This document shows positions 53,538-62,379 of a DNA stretch of 64,000 nucleotides, piece by piece. A model generated the notes under the pieces. The model had not been told where the DNA came from and made no database searches. It saw nothing but the letters and a program-made list of their open reading frames with translations. The stretch covers positions 1 through 64,000 of the forward strand of contig ABHI01000006.1 in the NCBI GenBank assembly GCA_000171875.1, written 5' to 3'. The translations under genes were made by a program, and so were the position numbers. Origin of the DNA: Flavobacteriales bacterium ALC-1. GTDB taxonomy: Bacteria; Bacteroidota; Bacteroidia; Flavobacteriales; Flavobacteriaceae. Every line of letters begins with the position of its first letter. Position 1 is the stretch's first letter.

Positions 53538-55143
53538 GCCTATACAACTGATTAACCAATCGCGATTTATGAGCTTTTGCATCTTTGTTTGAAGTATTCA
53601 AATCGTAAGTAGTGACAAATTCAATGTTATACAATTTTGAAAGTTCTTCAAATTCTTCAGGATCTTCTTTTCCTGTTAATAAATTAAACTCTTTTTCAGT
53701 AGGAAGTATTAGACCTTCTTTCGATTTTAACTTCGGAATTTTATTACCATAATTATAAATCGCTTCTGGTGATACATTGCTTATACTATACAAAGGAATA
53801 GGTGCTTCACTTAATTCTGATACAGGCTTATAATCTGCTTGAACATGAGTTTGAGCAATTGGTAATGCAACTAAACCTATGGTTAGCATAAAGCCAATAA
53901 TTAAATAGAAAACAACTTTAATGTTTTTTATTCTTAAAAATTTGAAGATATAGAAACCAATAATCAATAGAATAAGGGCAGTAACTATAAATCGGGCCAA
54001 TACTAAGCCAGTTAAAATATCATTTGAGAAAAACCATACAATCCAAAAGAGGATAGCTATAGTGCCAATAAGTCCAAATGAAAAATAAACAGGAATCGTT
54101 TCTCTTTTATCCTTTATGTTTTTGAATTCACGAATTAAATATTCTATATAAAACCCAATATTTATAGCTAAAGGAATTAGAACAGGCATAAGGTAACGTG
54201 ATTTCTTTTCAGGAATAATAGATAAGAGAATCACAGCAATAATCGTCCAAAATAAACTAAAACGATAGGCTTTTAAATTTGAGACTCGAGATTTTAAATA
54301 GGGATATAATAAGCTAATAAAGGCAGGGATGGTCCATAGGCCACTTTGTACAAAGAAACTCCAGTAATAATAAAATGGTCTTACATTATAACTACTCCAG
54401 TTAGAGGTTTCGCGTTCAGCAATTCTTGCAAAAGTTTCGGGGTCAACAACTCTAACATGAAAGTACCACCAACCACCTAAAACAATTCCGAAGACTAAAA
54501 GACTAATCAGTTTTAAAAAATGTAATGTTCCGCCTTTAAATCGATAAGAAATACCATAAGCAATAACAAATGGTAAGAATAGAACATAAAGAGAAACAGG
54601 GCCTTTGGATAATACTGAGCCCGCTAAAAACAATACAAATAACAAACTCCTTAATACAGTTGTCTTCTTATTCTGAAACATCAGGAACAGCTGATATAAA
54701 GCCATAAGCATAAAACCATGTGTGTAAATATCCCAAGGTGCTTCAATGGTAATGCCTATAACATAGAAAGAGCTTAAAACAATAAACCCATTAATAAGAC
54801 TATGCGATTTACTAAGCTCTAATTTTTTTGATAGGAGATAAGTTGAAACACCTATACTAGCCATAAAAAGTAAAGCGGGCCAACGCAGTGTTAAAACAGA
54901 CTTCATTCCAAATAGCATTCCAAAAAAAGCAGTTATCCAAGTTGGTAAAGGTGGTTTTTGGTAACGTGCTTCTCCATTCATTGTGGTTAAAATCCAATTG
55001 TCATCTGTAAGCATTTCTCGAGCAGAAATAAAATTACGTGCTTCCATAATGGTTACAGGAATAGCATCAATCGTAAAACCTAACATAAGAATGACGAAAA
55101 GTAATAGACAAGCTATCGGATATTTCTCTATGAGCTTAATCAT
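53524..55143 (-). CDS. GT39/ArnT-like membrane glycosyltransferase
   Basis: A 539-residue protein with about 12 predicted helices. The first periplasmic loop carries the PMT/ArnT signature MEARNFISAREML (about 33-45) and GEARYQKPPLPTWITAFF, followed by a soluble C-terminal part (about 440-539). Such enzymes move a sugar from a polyprenyl phosphate to lipid A or other periplasmic acceptors. The gene overlaps the upstream LAB_N-type gene by 8 bp, and that overlaps a GT2 gene by 4 bp, so the three form one translationally coupled unit. Confidence 0.9.
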   Translation of the reverse strand: MIKLIEKYPIACLLLFVILMLGFTIDAIPVTIMEARNFISAREMLTDDNWILTTMNGEARYQKPPLPTWITAFFGMLFGMKSVLTLRWPALLFMASIGVSTYLLSKKLELSKSHSLINGFIVLSSFYVIGITIEAPWDIYTHGFMLMALYQLFLMFQNKKTTVLRSLLFVLFLAGSVLSKGPVSLYVLFLPFVIAYGISYRFKGGTLHFLKLISLLVFGIVLGGWWYFHVRVVDPETFARIAERETSNWSSYNVRPFYYYWSFFVQSGLWTIPAFISLLYPYLKSRVSNLKAYRFSLFWTIIAVILLSIIPEKKSRYLMPVLIPLAINIGFYIEYLIREFKNIKDKRETIPVYFSFGLIGTIAILFWIVWFFSNDILTGLVLARFIVTALILLIIGFYIFKFLRIKNIKVVFYLIIGFMLTIGLVALPIAQTHVQADYKPVSELSEAPIPLYSISNVSPEAIYNYGNKIPKLKSKEGLILPTEKEFNLLTGKEDPEEFEELSKLYNIEFVTTYDLNTSNKDAKAHKSRLVNQLYRLTRR

Positions 55144-55759
55144 TGGTTTGTCTAATTAAGTAGGCATTACGTGCATAAATTATTAATCCGAATAAATGAC
55201 CAACAAATAGCACAGGATCTTTTCTAATGATTGCATACGTTAATATGAGACCAGCGCCAATTAAACTTAACACCCAAAACCCCATTGGTAATGTAGATTC
55301 TTTATGACGTTCAGAATGAATCCACTGATATACAAAACGTAACGTAAAAATAACTTGTGCTACAATTCCTAATATTAATAACCAGGTAGGAATGTCAGCA
55401 TTTTTAAATAATAATTCTATATCTATTTTATTATTGTTGTAATAAAAAACAACAATTAAAATAGGTGCAACGAATAATAAGTATCGAACTGGCTTAGGAA
55501 ATTTTTTCCATTGCCCTTGGAGTTGTAAATTACGTATGTAGATAAAGTAAGTTAAACTCTGACCAAGCATAATAGCAAAATCTAAACGTAAATAACCATA
55601 TATAAATAGTAAGAACGAAGCAATTAAGCTTAAGGTCCAAAACGTACTTGGTGTTATGACCTTACGCTGCTTTTCTGAGGTAATCCATTGAATTAATAGC
55701 CGAGAAGAAAATAAAATCTGAGCTAAAAATCCGATGCTGTAAATTATCCAATCCTTCAT
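55136..55759 (-). CDS. Lipid-A-disaccharide synthase N-terminal domain-like membrane protein
   Basis: A 207-residue protein made of two copies of a roughly 70-residue membrane unit: IGFLAQILFSSRLLIQWITSEKQRKVITP (about 9-37) and IVAQVIFTLRFVYQWIHSERHKESTLP. Each is followed by an FWxLSLIGA-like helix. This is the LAB_N pattern, here duplicated and without the glycosyltransferase part. In clusters with GT2 and ArnT-like genes such proteins may act as flippases for lipid-linked sugar; this is inference. Confidence 0.88.
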   Translation of the reverse strand: MKDWIIYSIGFLAQILFSSRLLIQWITSEKQRKVITPSTFWTLSLIASFLLFIYGYLRLDFAIMLGQSLTYFIYIRNLQLQGQWKKFPKPVRYLLFVAPILIVVFYYNNNKIDIELLFKNADIPTWLLILGIVAQVIFTLRFVYQWIHSERHKESTLPMGFWVLSLIGAGLILTYAIIRKDPVLFVGHLFGLIIYARNAYLIRQTND

Positions 55760-56472
55760 TTGCTGGATTTTGCAACGTCGTAATTAATGTATTTTTTCTT
55801 CATCCAAAGGTAAGCGAAGCAATCCATCAGAGGACCAAGTAATCGGTTCCAAAGTCCAAATTTTGCTGTACCAGCTATTCTAGGAAAATGCTGAACTGTA
55901 ACTTGAGTTACTCTACCATTTTGAAGCATTATCATCGCGGGTAAAAAGCGATGTAAACCTCTAAACATTGGGATACGTTTGGCATAATCTGTTTTAATCA
56001 CCTTGAGTGGACAACCGGTATCATCCATGCCATCGTGAGTAAAAGCACGTCTAATGCCATTGGCTATTTTAGATGACATATTCTTTACAAAAGAATCTTT
56101 TCGATTAGAGCGTACACCAGTAACCAATTCGTGAGTGTCAGTATATTCTAAGAGAATATTAAAATCTTCTGGAGCAGTTTGTAAATCAGAATCAATATAG
56201 CCAACAAGTTCAGAATCAACATAATCAAAGCCAGCTTTTATAGCAGCACTTAAGCCTCTATTTTCTTTAAATGAAATATATTCAAACGCATCATTACTTT
56301 GGCAAATAGCTTCAATTAAAGCTTGACTATTGTCTTTTGAACCATCATTAACAAACAAAACAGATGTTGGTACAGATGCAATTTTAAGATAGTTTGAAAG
56401 TTCTGTTTCTACACGTTCTAAATTTTCCTCTTCATTATAAACAGGTACTACAATGGTGAACTTATATGTCAT
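55756..56472 (-). CDS. GT2 dolichyl-phosphate-sugar synthase-like transferase
   Basis: A 238-residue GT2 transferase: VVPVYNEEENLERVE (residues 8-22), FVNDGSKDNSQALIEA (about 41-56), the DxD in YIDSDLQTAPEDF (about 92-104), and RGLHRFLPAMIML near the end. It lacks the two C-terminal membrane helices of ArnC. It should make a polyprenyl-phosphate sugar at the cytoplasmic face. It is first in the three-gene unit that continues with a LAB_N-type protein and a GT39 transferase. Confidence 0.9.
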   Translation of the reverse strand: MTYKFTIVVPVYNEEENLERVETELSNYLKIASVPTSVLFVNDGSKDNSQALIEAICQSNDAFEYISFKENRGLSAAIKAGFDYVDSELVGYIDSDLQTAPEDFNILLEYTDTHELVTGVRSNRKDSFVKNMSSKIANGIRRAFTHDGMDDTGCPLKVIKTDYAKRIPMFRGLHRFLPAMIMLQNGRVTQVTVQHFPRIAGTAKFGLWNRLLGPLMDCFAYLWMKKKYINYDVAKSSK

Positions 56473-56513
56473 TCGTTTGATAGCTTAATCTCTGCAAAAG
56501 TATTGTTTTTTTA

Positions 56514-57593
56514 TCACAACGATAGTAGATATTCTGCCGCTGCAAAAGGTGTCGTTTTTCCAGCCTCAACTAAATCAATTTGCTTTTGTAATTCTAACTT
56601 AATTTTAGATGAGTTATAGAAGTTAGATTTTAGGCGTTCTTCTATAGTTTGTAATAGCCAAAACTTATTTTGATTGTTTCGATTGGTTTCAAAATAATTG
56701 TTTGATGATGTCGTTGTAATATAATCTTCAATCATTTGCCAAACTTCAGAAATACCTTCATGCTTTAAAGCACTACAAAGTGATACTTTTGGAGACCAAT
56801 TCGATGCTTTTGAAGGATATAAATGTAGAGCTCTATTAAATTCTACTTTAGCCGATTTAGCGGCCTTTAAATTATCTCCATCAGCTTTATTAATTACAAT
56901 AGCATCAGCCATTTCTATAATACCGCGTTTAATACCTTGTAATTCATCACCAGCTCCAGCCAATTTCAACAGTAAAAAGAAATCGACCATGCTGTGTACA
57001 GCAGTTTCACTCTGTCCCACACCAACTGTTTCTATAATAATAGTATCAAACCCTGCAGCTTCACATAGTATAATAGTTTCACGAGTTTTTCTAGCCACCC
57101 CACCTAAAGAATCTCCTGAAGGAGAAGGTCTAATAAAAGCATTCTTATCTTTCACCAAATCTTCCATTCGAGTTTTATCTCCCAAAATACTTCCTCTACT
57201 TAAACTACTACTTGGGTCAACAGCAAGGACGGTTACTTTTTTACCAATATTTGTTAGATGACTTCCAAAGGCTTCAATAAATGTACTTTTGCCTACGCCA
57301 GGAACACCCGTAATACCAATACGAGTTGCATTATTGGCATATGGTAAACACGCTGTAATTATTTTAGTTGCTTTTGCAGTGTGTTTTTGGTTGGTGCTTT
57401 CAACTAAAGTAATCGCCCTACTTAAATCAGTAATATTTCCAGAGGTTATTCCAGAAACTAAATCTTCTACAGAAGGTTGTTTTTGGCGTTTAGATTTTAT
57501 AGATTTTGCAGAATCAGAATTTAGTGATTTAGGTGACTCAATACCATCTTTTTCGTGTAAAGCAGATTTATATTTGGTTTCTTTTTTAGTCAC
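56514..57593 (-). CDS. meaB: MeaB/ArgK-type GTPase (methylmalonyl-CoA mutase chaperone)
   Basis: A 359-residue G3E GTPase: Walker A GITGVPGVGKSTFIEAFG (about 93-110), VLAVDPSSSLSRGSILGDKT, Walker B-like IIETVGVGQSE, and the base-specific NKAD (about 234). It protects and reloads adenosylcobalamin in methylmalonyl-CoA mutase; the mutase genes are not in this window. The N-terminal 45 residues are Lys/Ser-rich and not typical. It starts 10 nt after the DUF2911 gene stop, so co-transcription is likely. Confidence 0.93.
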   Translation of the reverse strand: MTKKETKYKSALHEKDGIESPKSLNSDSAKSIKSKRQKQPSVEDLVSGITSGNITDLSRAITLVESTNQKHTAKATKIITACLPYANNATRIGITGVPGVGKSTFIEAFGSHLTNIGKKVTVLAVDPSSSLSRGSILGDKTRMEDLVKDKNAFIRPSPSGDSLGGVARKTRETIILCEAAGFDTIIIETVGVGQSETAVHSMVDFFLLLKLAGAGDELQGIKRGIIEMADAIVINKADGDNLKAAKSAKVEFNRALHLYPSKASNWSPKVSLCSALKHEGISEVWQMIEDYITTTSSNNYFETNRNNQNKFWLLQTIEERLKSNFYNSSKIKLELQKQIDLVEAGKTTPFAAAEYLLSL

Positions 57594-57603
57594 CTCAACT
57601 TAA

Positions 57604-58170
57604 TTATAGATTTTCAGATGAATGTTCTTTAATTGGCATTTCAATCTTAGTGTTATCCCATGCCATGGTCAGTTTTAAATTCCCAGTAGTATTATCAAAA
57701 GCTATTGTGAATTTTTCTACTGTAGTATCTAATTTTTGAGTTGGAGCTTCAAGTTCAACTGCATCATAGTTAGGATCCCACAGAGGTTCCATTTTTTCGT
57801 TAACTCCCCATTCATATTGTTTAGAGTTAAACATTACTTTCCAAGTATTCGCCATAGGTACACTCCAGATAGTATACTTTCCTTTTTTTAGGAGCATACC
57901 ATTTACAAGTAAATCTTTGTTGGTCTCGAAAGTTGTAGCTTCATTTGCACCTGTTCTCCAAACTTTATCAAAAGGGACTAGGGCACCAAAAATTTCACGC
58001 TCACGTTTAGAAGGTCTATTGTATTCTACTTTTAATTTTAAATCGTTAAGTGTAATTTTAGCAGTATCCTTTGGACTTAGGCGAGATGAGAAAATATTTT
58101 CTACAAATACAGAATATAATAATAAGCCTAGTGCCAATATAGACAAGACAATTAGGAGGCGTTTTAGCAT
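57604..58170 (-). CDS. DUF2911 domain protein
   Basis: A 188-residue exported or membrane-anchored protein. There is one N-terminal helix (about 3-23), then a DUF2911 domain with VEYNRPSKREREIFGALVPF (about 49-68), VWRTGANEATTFET and GKYTIWSVPM. The family is common in Bacteroidota and has no known biochemical role. It is the first gene before meaB. Its promoter faces that of the sigma factor gene at 58320 across a 149-nt gap. Confidence 0.88.
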   Translation of the reverse strand: MLKRLLIVLSILALGLLLYSVFVENIFSSRLSPKDTAKITLNDLKLKVEYNRPSKREREIFGALVPFDKVWRTGANEATTFETNKDLLVNGMLLKKGKYTIWSVPMANTWKVMFNSKQYEWGVNEKMEPLWDPNYDAVELEAPTQKLDTTVEKFTIAFDNTTGNLKLTMAWDNTKIEMPIKEHSSENL

Positions 58171-58319
58171 AGCAATTAATCTTAATAAGAAATTTTAGAA
58201 TTTAAAGATAATTCAATTCCCTAAATTTATAGAATACAAACGTTGAATTTTAAGTAAATCTTATAAAATTGAAAAAAATTAAAACTTTTTGCAACACTTA
58301 AAATTTTGCATCGTCTTTA

Positions 58320-58907
58320 ATGTGTAACCAATCAAAAACCAAAACCAAAATCAGCACGTTTCAAATTCATATAGTTGAAAAATGCAAGCAGAATGATAGA
58401 CAAGCGCAAATGCAATTGTATAATCAGTATTGTAATGGTATGCTTATCGTTGCGCTTCGATTTGTAAAAGATACAATGGAAGCTGAAGATATTGTGCAAG
58501 AAGCGTTTATTAAAGCGTTTTCAAAATTAGAGCAATACAAGGCTGAGGTAAGTTTTGGGGCATGGTTAAAACGTATTGTAATTAATAGATGTATTGATGT
58601 TTTAAAATCTAAACGTCAACGTTTAATTGAATTAGAAGAGCATCATCTTAATGTTGTAGATGCTGATTACGAAAATGAATGGTTAGTTGATGACGAAATA
58701 ACGATTGATGAGGTGAAAATTGCAATTGAACAATTGCCAGAAAAGTACAGATATGTTGTAATGCTGTATTTAATAGAAGGTTATGATCATCAAGAAATTT
58801 CAGAGATTTTGAATATTTCTGAAGTCGCCTCAAGAACTCAATTATCGAGAGGCAAACAAAAGTTACAGCATAAATTAAAATTAGAAAAAAATGGCACAAG
58901 ATCTTAG
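58320..58907 (+). CDS. ECF-type sigma factor
   Basis: A 195-residue sigma-70 family protein: region 2 about 25-90 (LYNQYCNGMLIVALRFVKD, DIVQEAFIKAFSKLEQY, GAWLKRIVINRCIDVL), region 4 about 135-185 (PEKYRYVVMLYLIEGYDHQE, NISEVASRTQLSRGKQKLQ). The start ATG lies just upstream of three other possible starts; CNQSK at the N-terminus is plausible. Its 3' end overlaps the next gene by 17 bp, which suggests the neighbour is its anti-sigma factor. Confidence 0.92.
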   Translation: MCNQSKTKTKISTFQIHIVEKCKQNDRQAQMQLYNQYCNGMLIVALRFVKDTMEAEDIVQEAFIKAFSKLEQYKAEVSFGAWLKRIVINRCIDVLKSKRQRLIELEEHHLNVVDADYENEWLVDDEITIDEVKIAIEQLPEKYRYVVMLYLIEGYDHQEISEILNISEVASRTQLSRGKQKLQHKLKLEKNGTRS

Positions 58908-59463
58908 AAACTTATTTAATGAAGACCCTAAAGATCAGCATGTAAAAATGTCTGAAGGTCATGACGCGCGTTTTCTTAAAAAGTTAGAAGAAGAGTTACC
59001 AAAGAAAAAATCATCTCATCGTTTTAGTTTCTTGAATATTGCAGCAAGTGTTGTCGTCTTATTAGGACTTACTTTTGGAGCTGTTCAATTTTTTGGGACA
59101 CCCGATGATGTAGTAGAACCTATAGAAGTTGTGCAGACTAAAAATGATATAAAAAGCATGGGGGAAGTTGTGCCAGACTTAAAAAAAGTTGAAGACTACT
59201 ATTTGGCGAGTATCAATTTAGAATTGTCTAAAGTGCAGCTAACACCAGAAAATAAGGAATTGTTCGATGGGTACGTATTACGTCTAAAAGAATTAAATGA
59301 CGAATACGATAAATTAACCATAGAGTTAAATGCTAATGGTCCAAATGAAGAAACCTTAGATGCTTTAATAGATAATTTAAAGTTTAGACTAAACCTTGTA
59401 ATGCGTCTTAAAGAAAAACTTAAAGAGTTTAATGACGATTCATTTAAAGAGGTAAATATATAA
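58891..59463 (+). CDS. Putative anti-sigma factor, single-pass membrane protein
   Basis: A 190-residue protein with an N-terminal cytoplasmic part (1-44, including KMSEGHDARFLKKLEEELPK), one membrane helix (about 49-67, IAASVVVLLGLTFGAVQFF), and a helical periplasmic coiled-coil domain (about 90-185). Size, topology and 17-bp overlap with the sigma gene fit an anti-sigma factor, though no zinc-binding anti-sigma motif (His-x3-Cys-x2-Cys) is visible. The next gene begins 43 nt later and may be a target or partner. Confidence 0.7.
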   Translation: MAQDLRNLFNEDPKDQHVKMSEGHDARFLKKLEEELPKKKSSHRFSFLNIAASVVVLLGLTFGAVQFFGTPDDVVEPIEVVQTKNDIKSMGEVVPDLKKVEDYYLASINLELSKVQLTPENKELFDGYVLRLKELNDEYDKLTIELNANGPNEETLDALIDNLKFRLNLVMRLKEKLKEFNDDSFKEVNI

Positions 59464-59506
59464 TTACAATCAATAAATCAAAAAACGAACAGTAAAATCA
59501 AAAAAA

Positions 59507-61072
59507 ATGAAGACAATTAAAATTTTAGTATTGTGTTTTATAACCACATTTGGTTATGCGCAAAAGAAGTTAACAAAAGTATCTAAATCCATAAATGCCA
59601 ATAAAAATGTGGTTGTTGATTTAAGTACGAGTTATGTAGAAATAGAATTAGAAACATGGAATAAGGATATCGTTGAGGTAGAGGCTTATATTGAAAGTTC
59701 AAAACTATCTCAAGAAGAGTTAGAACGTGCTTTAAAAGCTTGGAATCTTAAAGTAGAAGGTTCTGGGGATAAGGTTATTATTTCTTCTACAGGTGGAAGA
59801 AGTTCTAGTCTATTTCCTGGAGATGATTATTCTGGGTTATTGAAAGATTTAGAATTTCATTTGGCAGAAATGCCAGCAATGCCTGAGATGCCAGCAATGC
59901 CATTATTACCAGAAATGGCTGAGATGCCAGATATGCCAGATATGCCAGAGATGCCAGAGATGCCTGAGTTACCAGAATTACCAGAAGGTGTAAAGTCAAT
60001 ATCTTTTGATTACGATAGATACCAAAAAGAAGGAGAAAAGTATTTAACAGAATGGAGCAAAAAATATGAGCGTAAAGGAGGCAAAGAACTTCAGAAACGG
60101 ATGAAAGAATGGGCTAGAAAGTTTGGAGAATCAGGTTACCAAGAGAAAATGGCTAAATGGGGAGAAGAATTTGGTAATCGTTTCGATGGTGAATGGGCAA
60201 AAGATATGGAAAAATGGGGCGAGAAGTTTGGCGAGAAGTTTGGTAAGGATATGGAAAAATGGGGAGAAGAGTTTGGTGAAAAGTTTGGGAAAGAATGGGA
60301 AGAGAAAATGGAAGCATGGGGAGAACGTTTTGGGGAACAGATGGAGAGACGAGGTGAAAGGTTAGAAAAGCGTTCTGAAGAAATGGCAAAACGTTTAGAA
60401 GAACGAGCAGAACGTATGGAAGAAAGACGTGAAGATATGCATAGCAGAAGAGAATCTGTTTTAACGAGACGTTATGAAGCTGGTAGTAATAGTAAAGTAA
60501 AGAAGGTGATTAAAATTAAAATCCCTAAAGATGCTAAGCTAAAGACTAATATAAGACATGGTGAGTTAAAGTTGTCTTCAGTTATTTATAACATGAGAGG
60601 AGATATATCGCACTCATTTTTAGTAGCAGATAATATTGATGGAAGTGAGACTTCCATCAATGTGTCTTATTCTCCAGTGATTGTAAATACATGGAATTTA
60701 GGAACACTTAACCTTAATTTTGTGGATAAGGCTCAGATAAAAAATGCAAAGAATTTAGTACTTAATTCTAAATCATCTAATATTAATATAGAGCGTTTAA
60801 CAGATACCGGTATTATAGATGGTAGTTTTGGGGACTTAACTATTTCTAACCTTACAGAGACATTTAAGAATCTTAATTTAGTCTTAGAGAATAGTGATGC
60901 TTTAGTAAACTTGCCAAAGGATATAGATTATAGCATGTACTTTAAAGGCAATCGTTCTAAGTACAATAATAAACCTACCACGCAAAAAACAATTCGTAAT
61001 TATCCTGAAGGACAAAGCTCTAACCGTAATATTATGGTTAATGCTAAGTATAGTAATGTTATTATCAATTAA
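59507..61072 (+). CDS. Exported repeat protein with Met-Pro and KWGEEFG repeats
   Basis: A 521-residue exported protein (signal 1-18, ending TFGYAQ). An N-terminal DUF4097-like beta part (about 20-115) leads into a Met/Pro/Glu tract (about 124-165, MPAMPEMPAMPLLPEMAEM and onwards). A helical charged region with about 15-residue repeats of MEKWGEKFGEKFGKD type follows (about 205-280), then a long Glu/Arg coiled coil (280-330). The C-terminal part (about 340-500) is again beta-helix-like. It belongs to the sigma / anti-sigma-like unit. Function unknown; a cell-envelope stress protein is one possibility. Confidence 0.75.
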   Translation: MKTIKILVLCFITTFGYAQKKLTKVSKSINANKNVVVDLSTSYVEIELETWNKDIVEVEAYIESSKLSQEELERALKAWNLKVEGSGDKVIISSTGGRSSSLFPGDDYSGLLKDLEFHLAEMPAMPEMPAMPLLPEMAEMPDMPDMPEMPEMPELPELPEGVKSISFDYDRYQKEGEKYLTEWSKKYERKGGKELQKRMKEWARKFGESGYQEKMAKWGEEFGNRFDGEWAKDMEKWGEKFGEKFGKDMEKWGEEFGEKFGKEWEEKMEAWGERFGEQMERRGERLEKRSEEMAKRLEERAERMEERREDMHSRRESVLTRRYEAGSNSKVKKVIKIKIPKDAKLKTNIRHGELKLSSVIYNMRGDISHSFLVADNIDGSETSINVSYSPVIVNTWNLGTLNLNFVDKAQIKNAKNLVLNSKSSNINIERLTDTGIIDGSFGDLTISNLTETFKNLNLVLENSDALVNLPKDIDYSMYFKGNRSKYNNKPTTQKTIRNYPEGQSSNRNIMVNAKYSNVIIN

Positions 61073-61115
61073 AACACTTTAAATAGATTCTATAATTTAA
61101 AGTGTTTGTTTTTTA
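61072..61115 (+). terminator. Terminator after the repeat-protein gene
   Basis: A perfect 12-bp stem (AAACACTTTAAA / TTTAAAGTGTTT, 61072-61107) with a T-rich tail, starting at the stop codon. Confidence 0.85.
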
Positions 61116-61167
61116 CTTTCCTGTTTTCCATAAAATAGATTCTTATTTTTATGGAAATTTTGTTTTT

Positions 61168-61854
61168 ATGTCCCTTTCTTCTTTCGAAGTCTTTTTAAAG
61201 TCACTAGAAGCACATCCATTAATTGATGCTTCCATTCCATTGAGCGCTTATGTGTCTATAGATTTATCTATTCATAATACCGAATTAAAAACAGTTAATA
61301 TATTATCCTCTGATAATCTAGAGCATTTTATTTGGGATTATATGAAAACTAAAAATGCAGAAGTGGCTTATGGAGGTTATTTTGAACAACGTGGCATATA
61401 TGCTCGAAGCGAATATTTTAACCAAGTGAATCCTGAAGAAGAGCGTAATATTCATTTAGGCTTAGATATTTGGATTGAAGCCAACACACCAATTTATGCT
61501 CCTTTAGTTGGAATTATTCATAGTTATAAAAATAATACCAATCATGGTGATTATGGACCAACACTAATTTTAAAGCATAAGATAGAAGAGGCTGAATTTT
61601 ATACACTTTATGGACATTTGAGTATTACGTCAATAGAGAATTTAAAAGTTGGAGCAGCAATAAAGCAAGGAGAACAAATTGCCACACTAGGAACGGCTGA
61701 GGTTAATGGTGATTATCCACCGCATTTACATTTCCAAATTATAAAAGATATTCAAGATTATAATGGTGATTATCCTGGCGTAAGCAACCAACTCGATTTA
61801 GAGTTTTATAGACATAATTGTCCTGACCCTAATTTGTTATTAGATTTATTCTGA
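61168..61854 (+). CDS. M23 family metallopeptidase
   Basis: A 228-residue LytM/M23-type peptidase without clear signal peptide. Zinc ligands are His in NIHLGLDIW with Asp four residues later, then YGHLS, and HLHFQI near the end (HxH). These endopeptidases cut peptidoglycan cross-links; this small soluble version may act elsewhere. ATG 61168 is chosen (MSLSSFEVF); the frame is open further upstream but that part overlaps the previous terminator. Its 3' end overlaps the convergent gene at 61846 by 9 bp. Confidence 0.9.
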   Translation: MSLSSFEVFLKSLEAHPLIDASIPLSAYVSIDLSIHNTELKTVNILSSDNLEHFIWDYMKTKNAEVAYGGYFEQRGIYARSEYFNQVNPEEERNIHLGLDIWIEANTPIYAPLVGIIHSYKNNTNHGDYGPTLILKHKIEEAEFYTLYGHLSITSIENLKVGAAIKQGEQIATLGTAEVNGDYPPHLHFQIIKDIQDYNGDYPGVSNQLDLEFYRHNCPDPNLLLDLF

Positions 61855-62370
61855 GAACTTCTCAAAATCATCAATAGCATAAGCTTTGTTATAATCGTCT
61901 TCTCCGATGGTATTAGATTCATTAGAGTCGTAATCCATTGTAATTTTCCATAGACCATCAATCTTTTTGAAGAGTACATGAAACTGACCATAATAAGCCT
62001 GCTCATTATCTTTTCCTTTATTTCTGATTAATTTGTACACTCCACGTTCACTAGCAGTAGAGTCATTATTAATGCGTTCAAAAAAGCGCAGTGAGATCAT
62101 ACTGGTTTGTTTAGCTTCCTTATCACGTTGAAAACCTGCTTTATAATTATTGATATAAGTATCGTAATCTAAAATGTTTCTACCTCCAGAAACACGTACT
62201 AAATCCTTATCATGGATTTCTGCCATTAGCGTATAATCTAAAGTTTCAAAAGCTTTATAGAATTTAGCCCAAACAGTGTTTATGGCTTTTAAGTTTTCTG
62301 AGCTTTGCGCATTAACTGGGCTAATGGAAATAAATAAGAAAACTATAATTGAGTAAATTGCCTTTTTCAT
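61846..62370 (-). CDS. NTF2-like (SnoaL/DUF4440-type) exported protein
   Basis: A 174-residue exported protein. A signal peptide (about 1-21, ending VNAQ) is followed by an NTF2-like cone-shaped domain: INTVWAKFYKAFETLDYTLM, then DLVRVSGGRNILDYDTYI and QFHVLFKKIDGLWKITMD. Such domains act in many ways (isomerases, cargo binding, protection); no specific motif decides here. It follows the 275-residue gene by 9 nt on the same strand. Confidence 0.82.
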   Translation of the reverse strand: MKKAIYSIIVFLFISISPVNAQSSENLKAINTVWAKFYKAFETLDYTLMAEIHDKDLVRVSGGRNILDYDTYINNYKAGFQRDKEAKQTSMISLRFFERINNDSTASERGVYKLIRNKGKDNEQAYYGQFHVLFKKIDGLWKITMDYDSNESNTIGEDDYNKAYAIDDFEKFSE

Positions 62371-62379
62371 TTTTATGGA

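Noticed and set aside
59805..60389. Open frames on both strands across the repeat protein
   Set aside because: They arise from the repetitive codons of the 59507 gene and show low-complexity Leu/Ala/Ser or Pro/Gln patterns with no start context.
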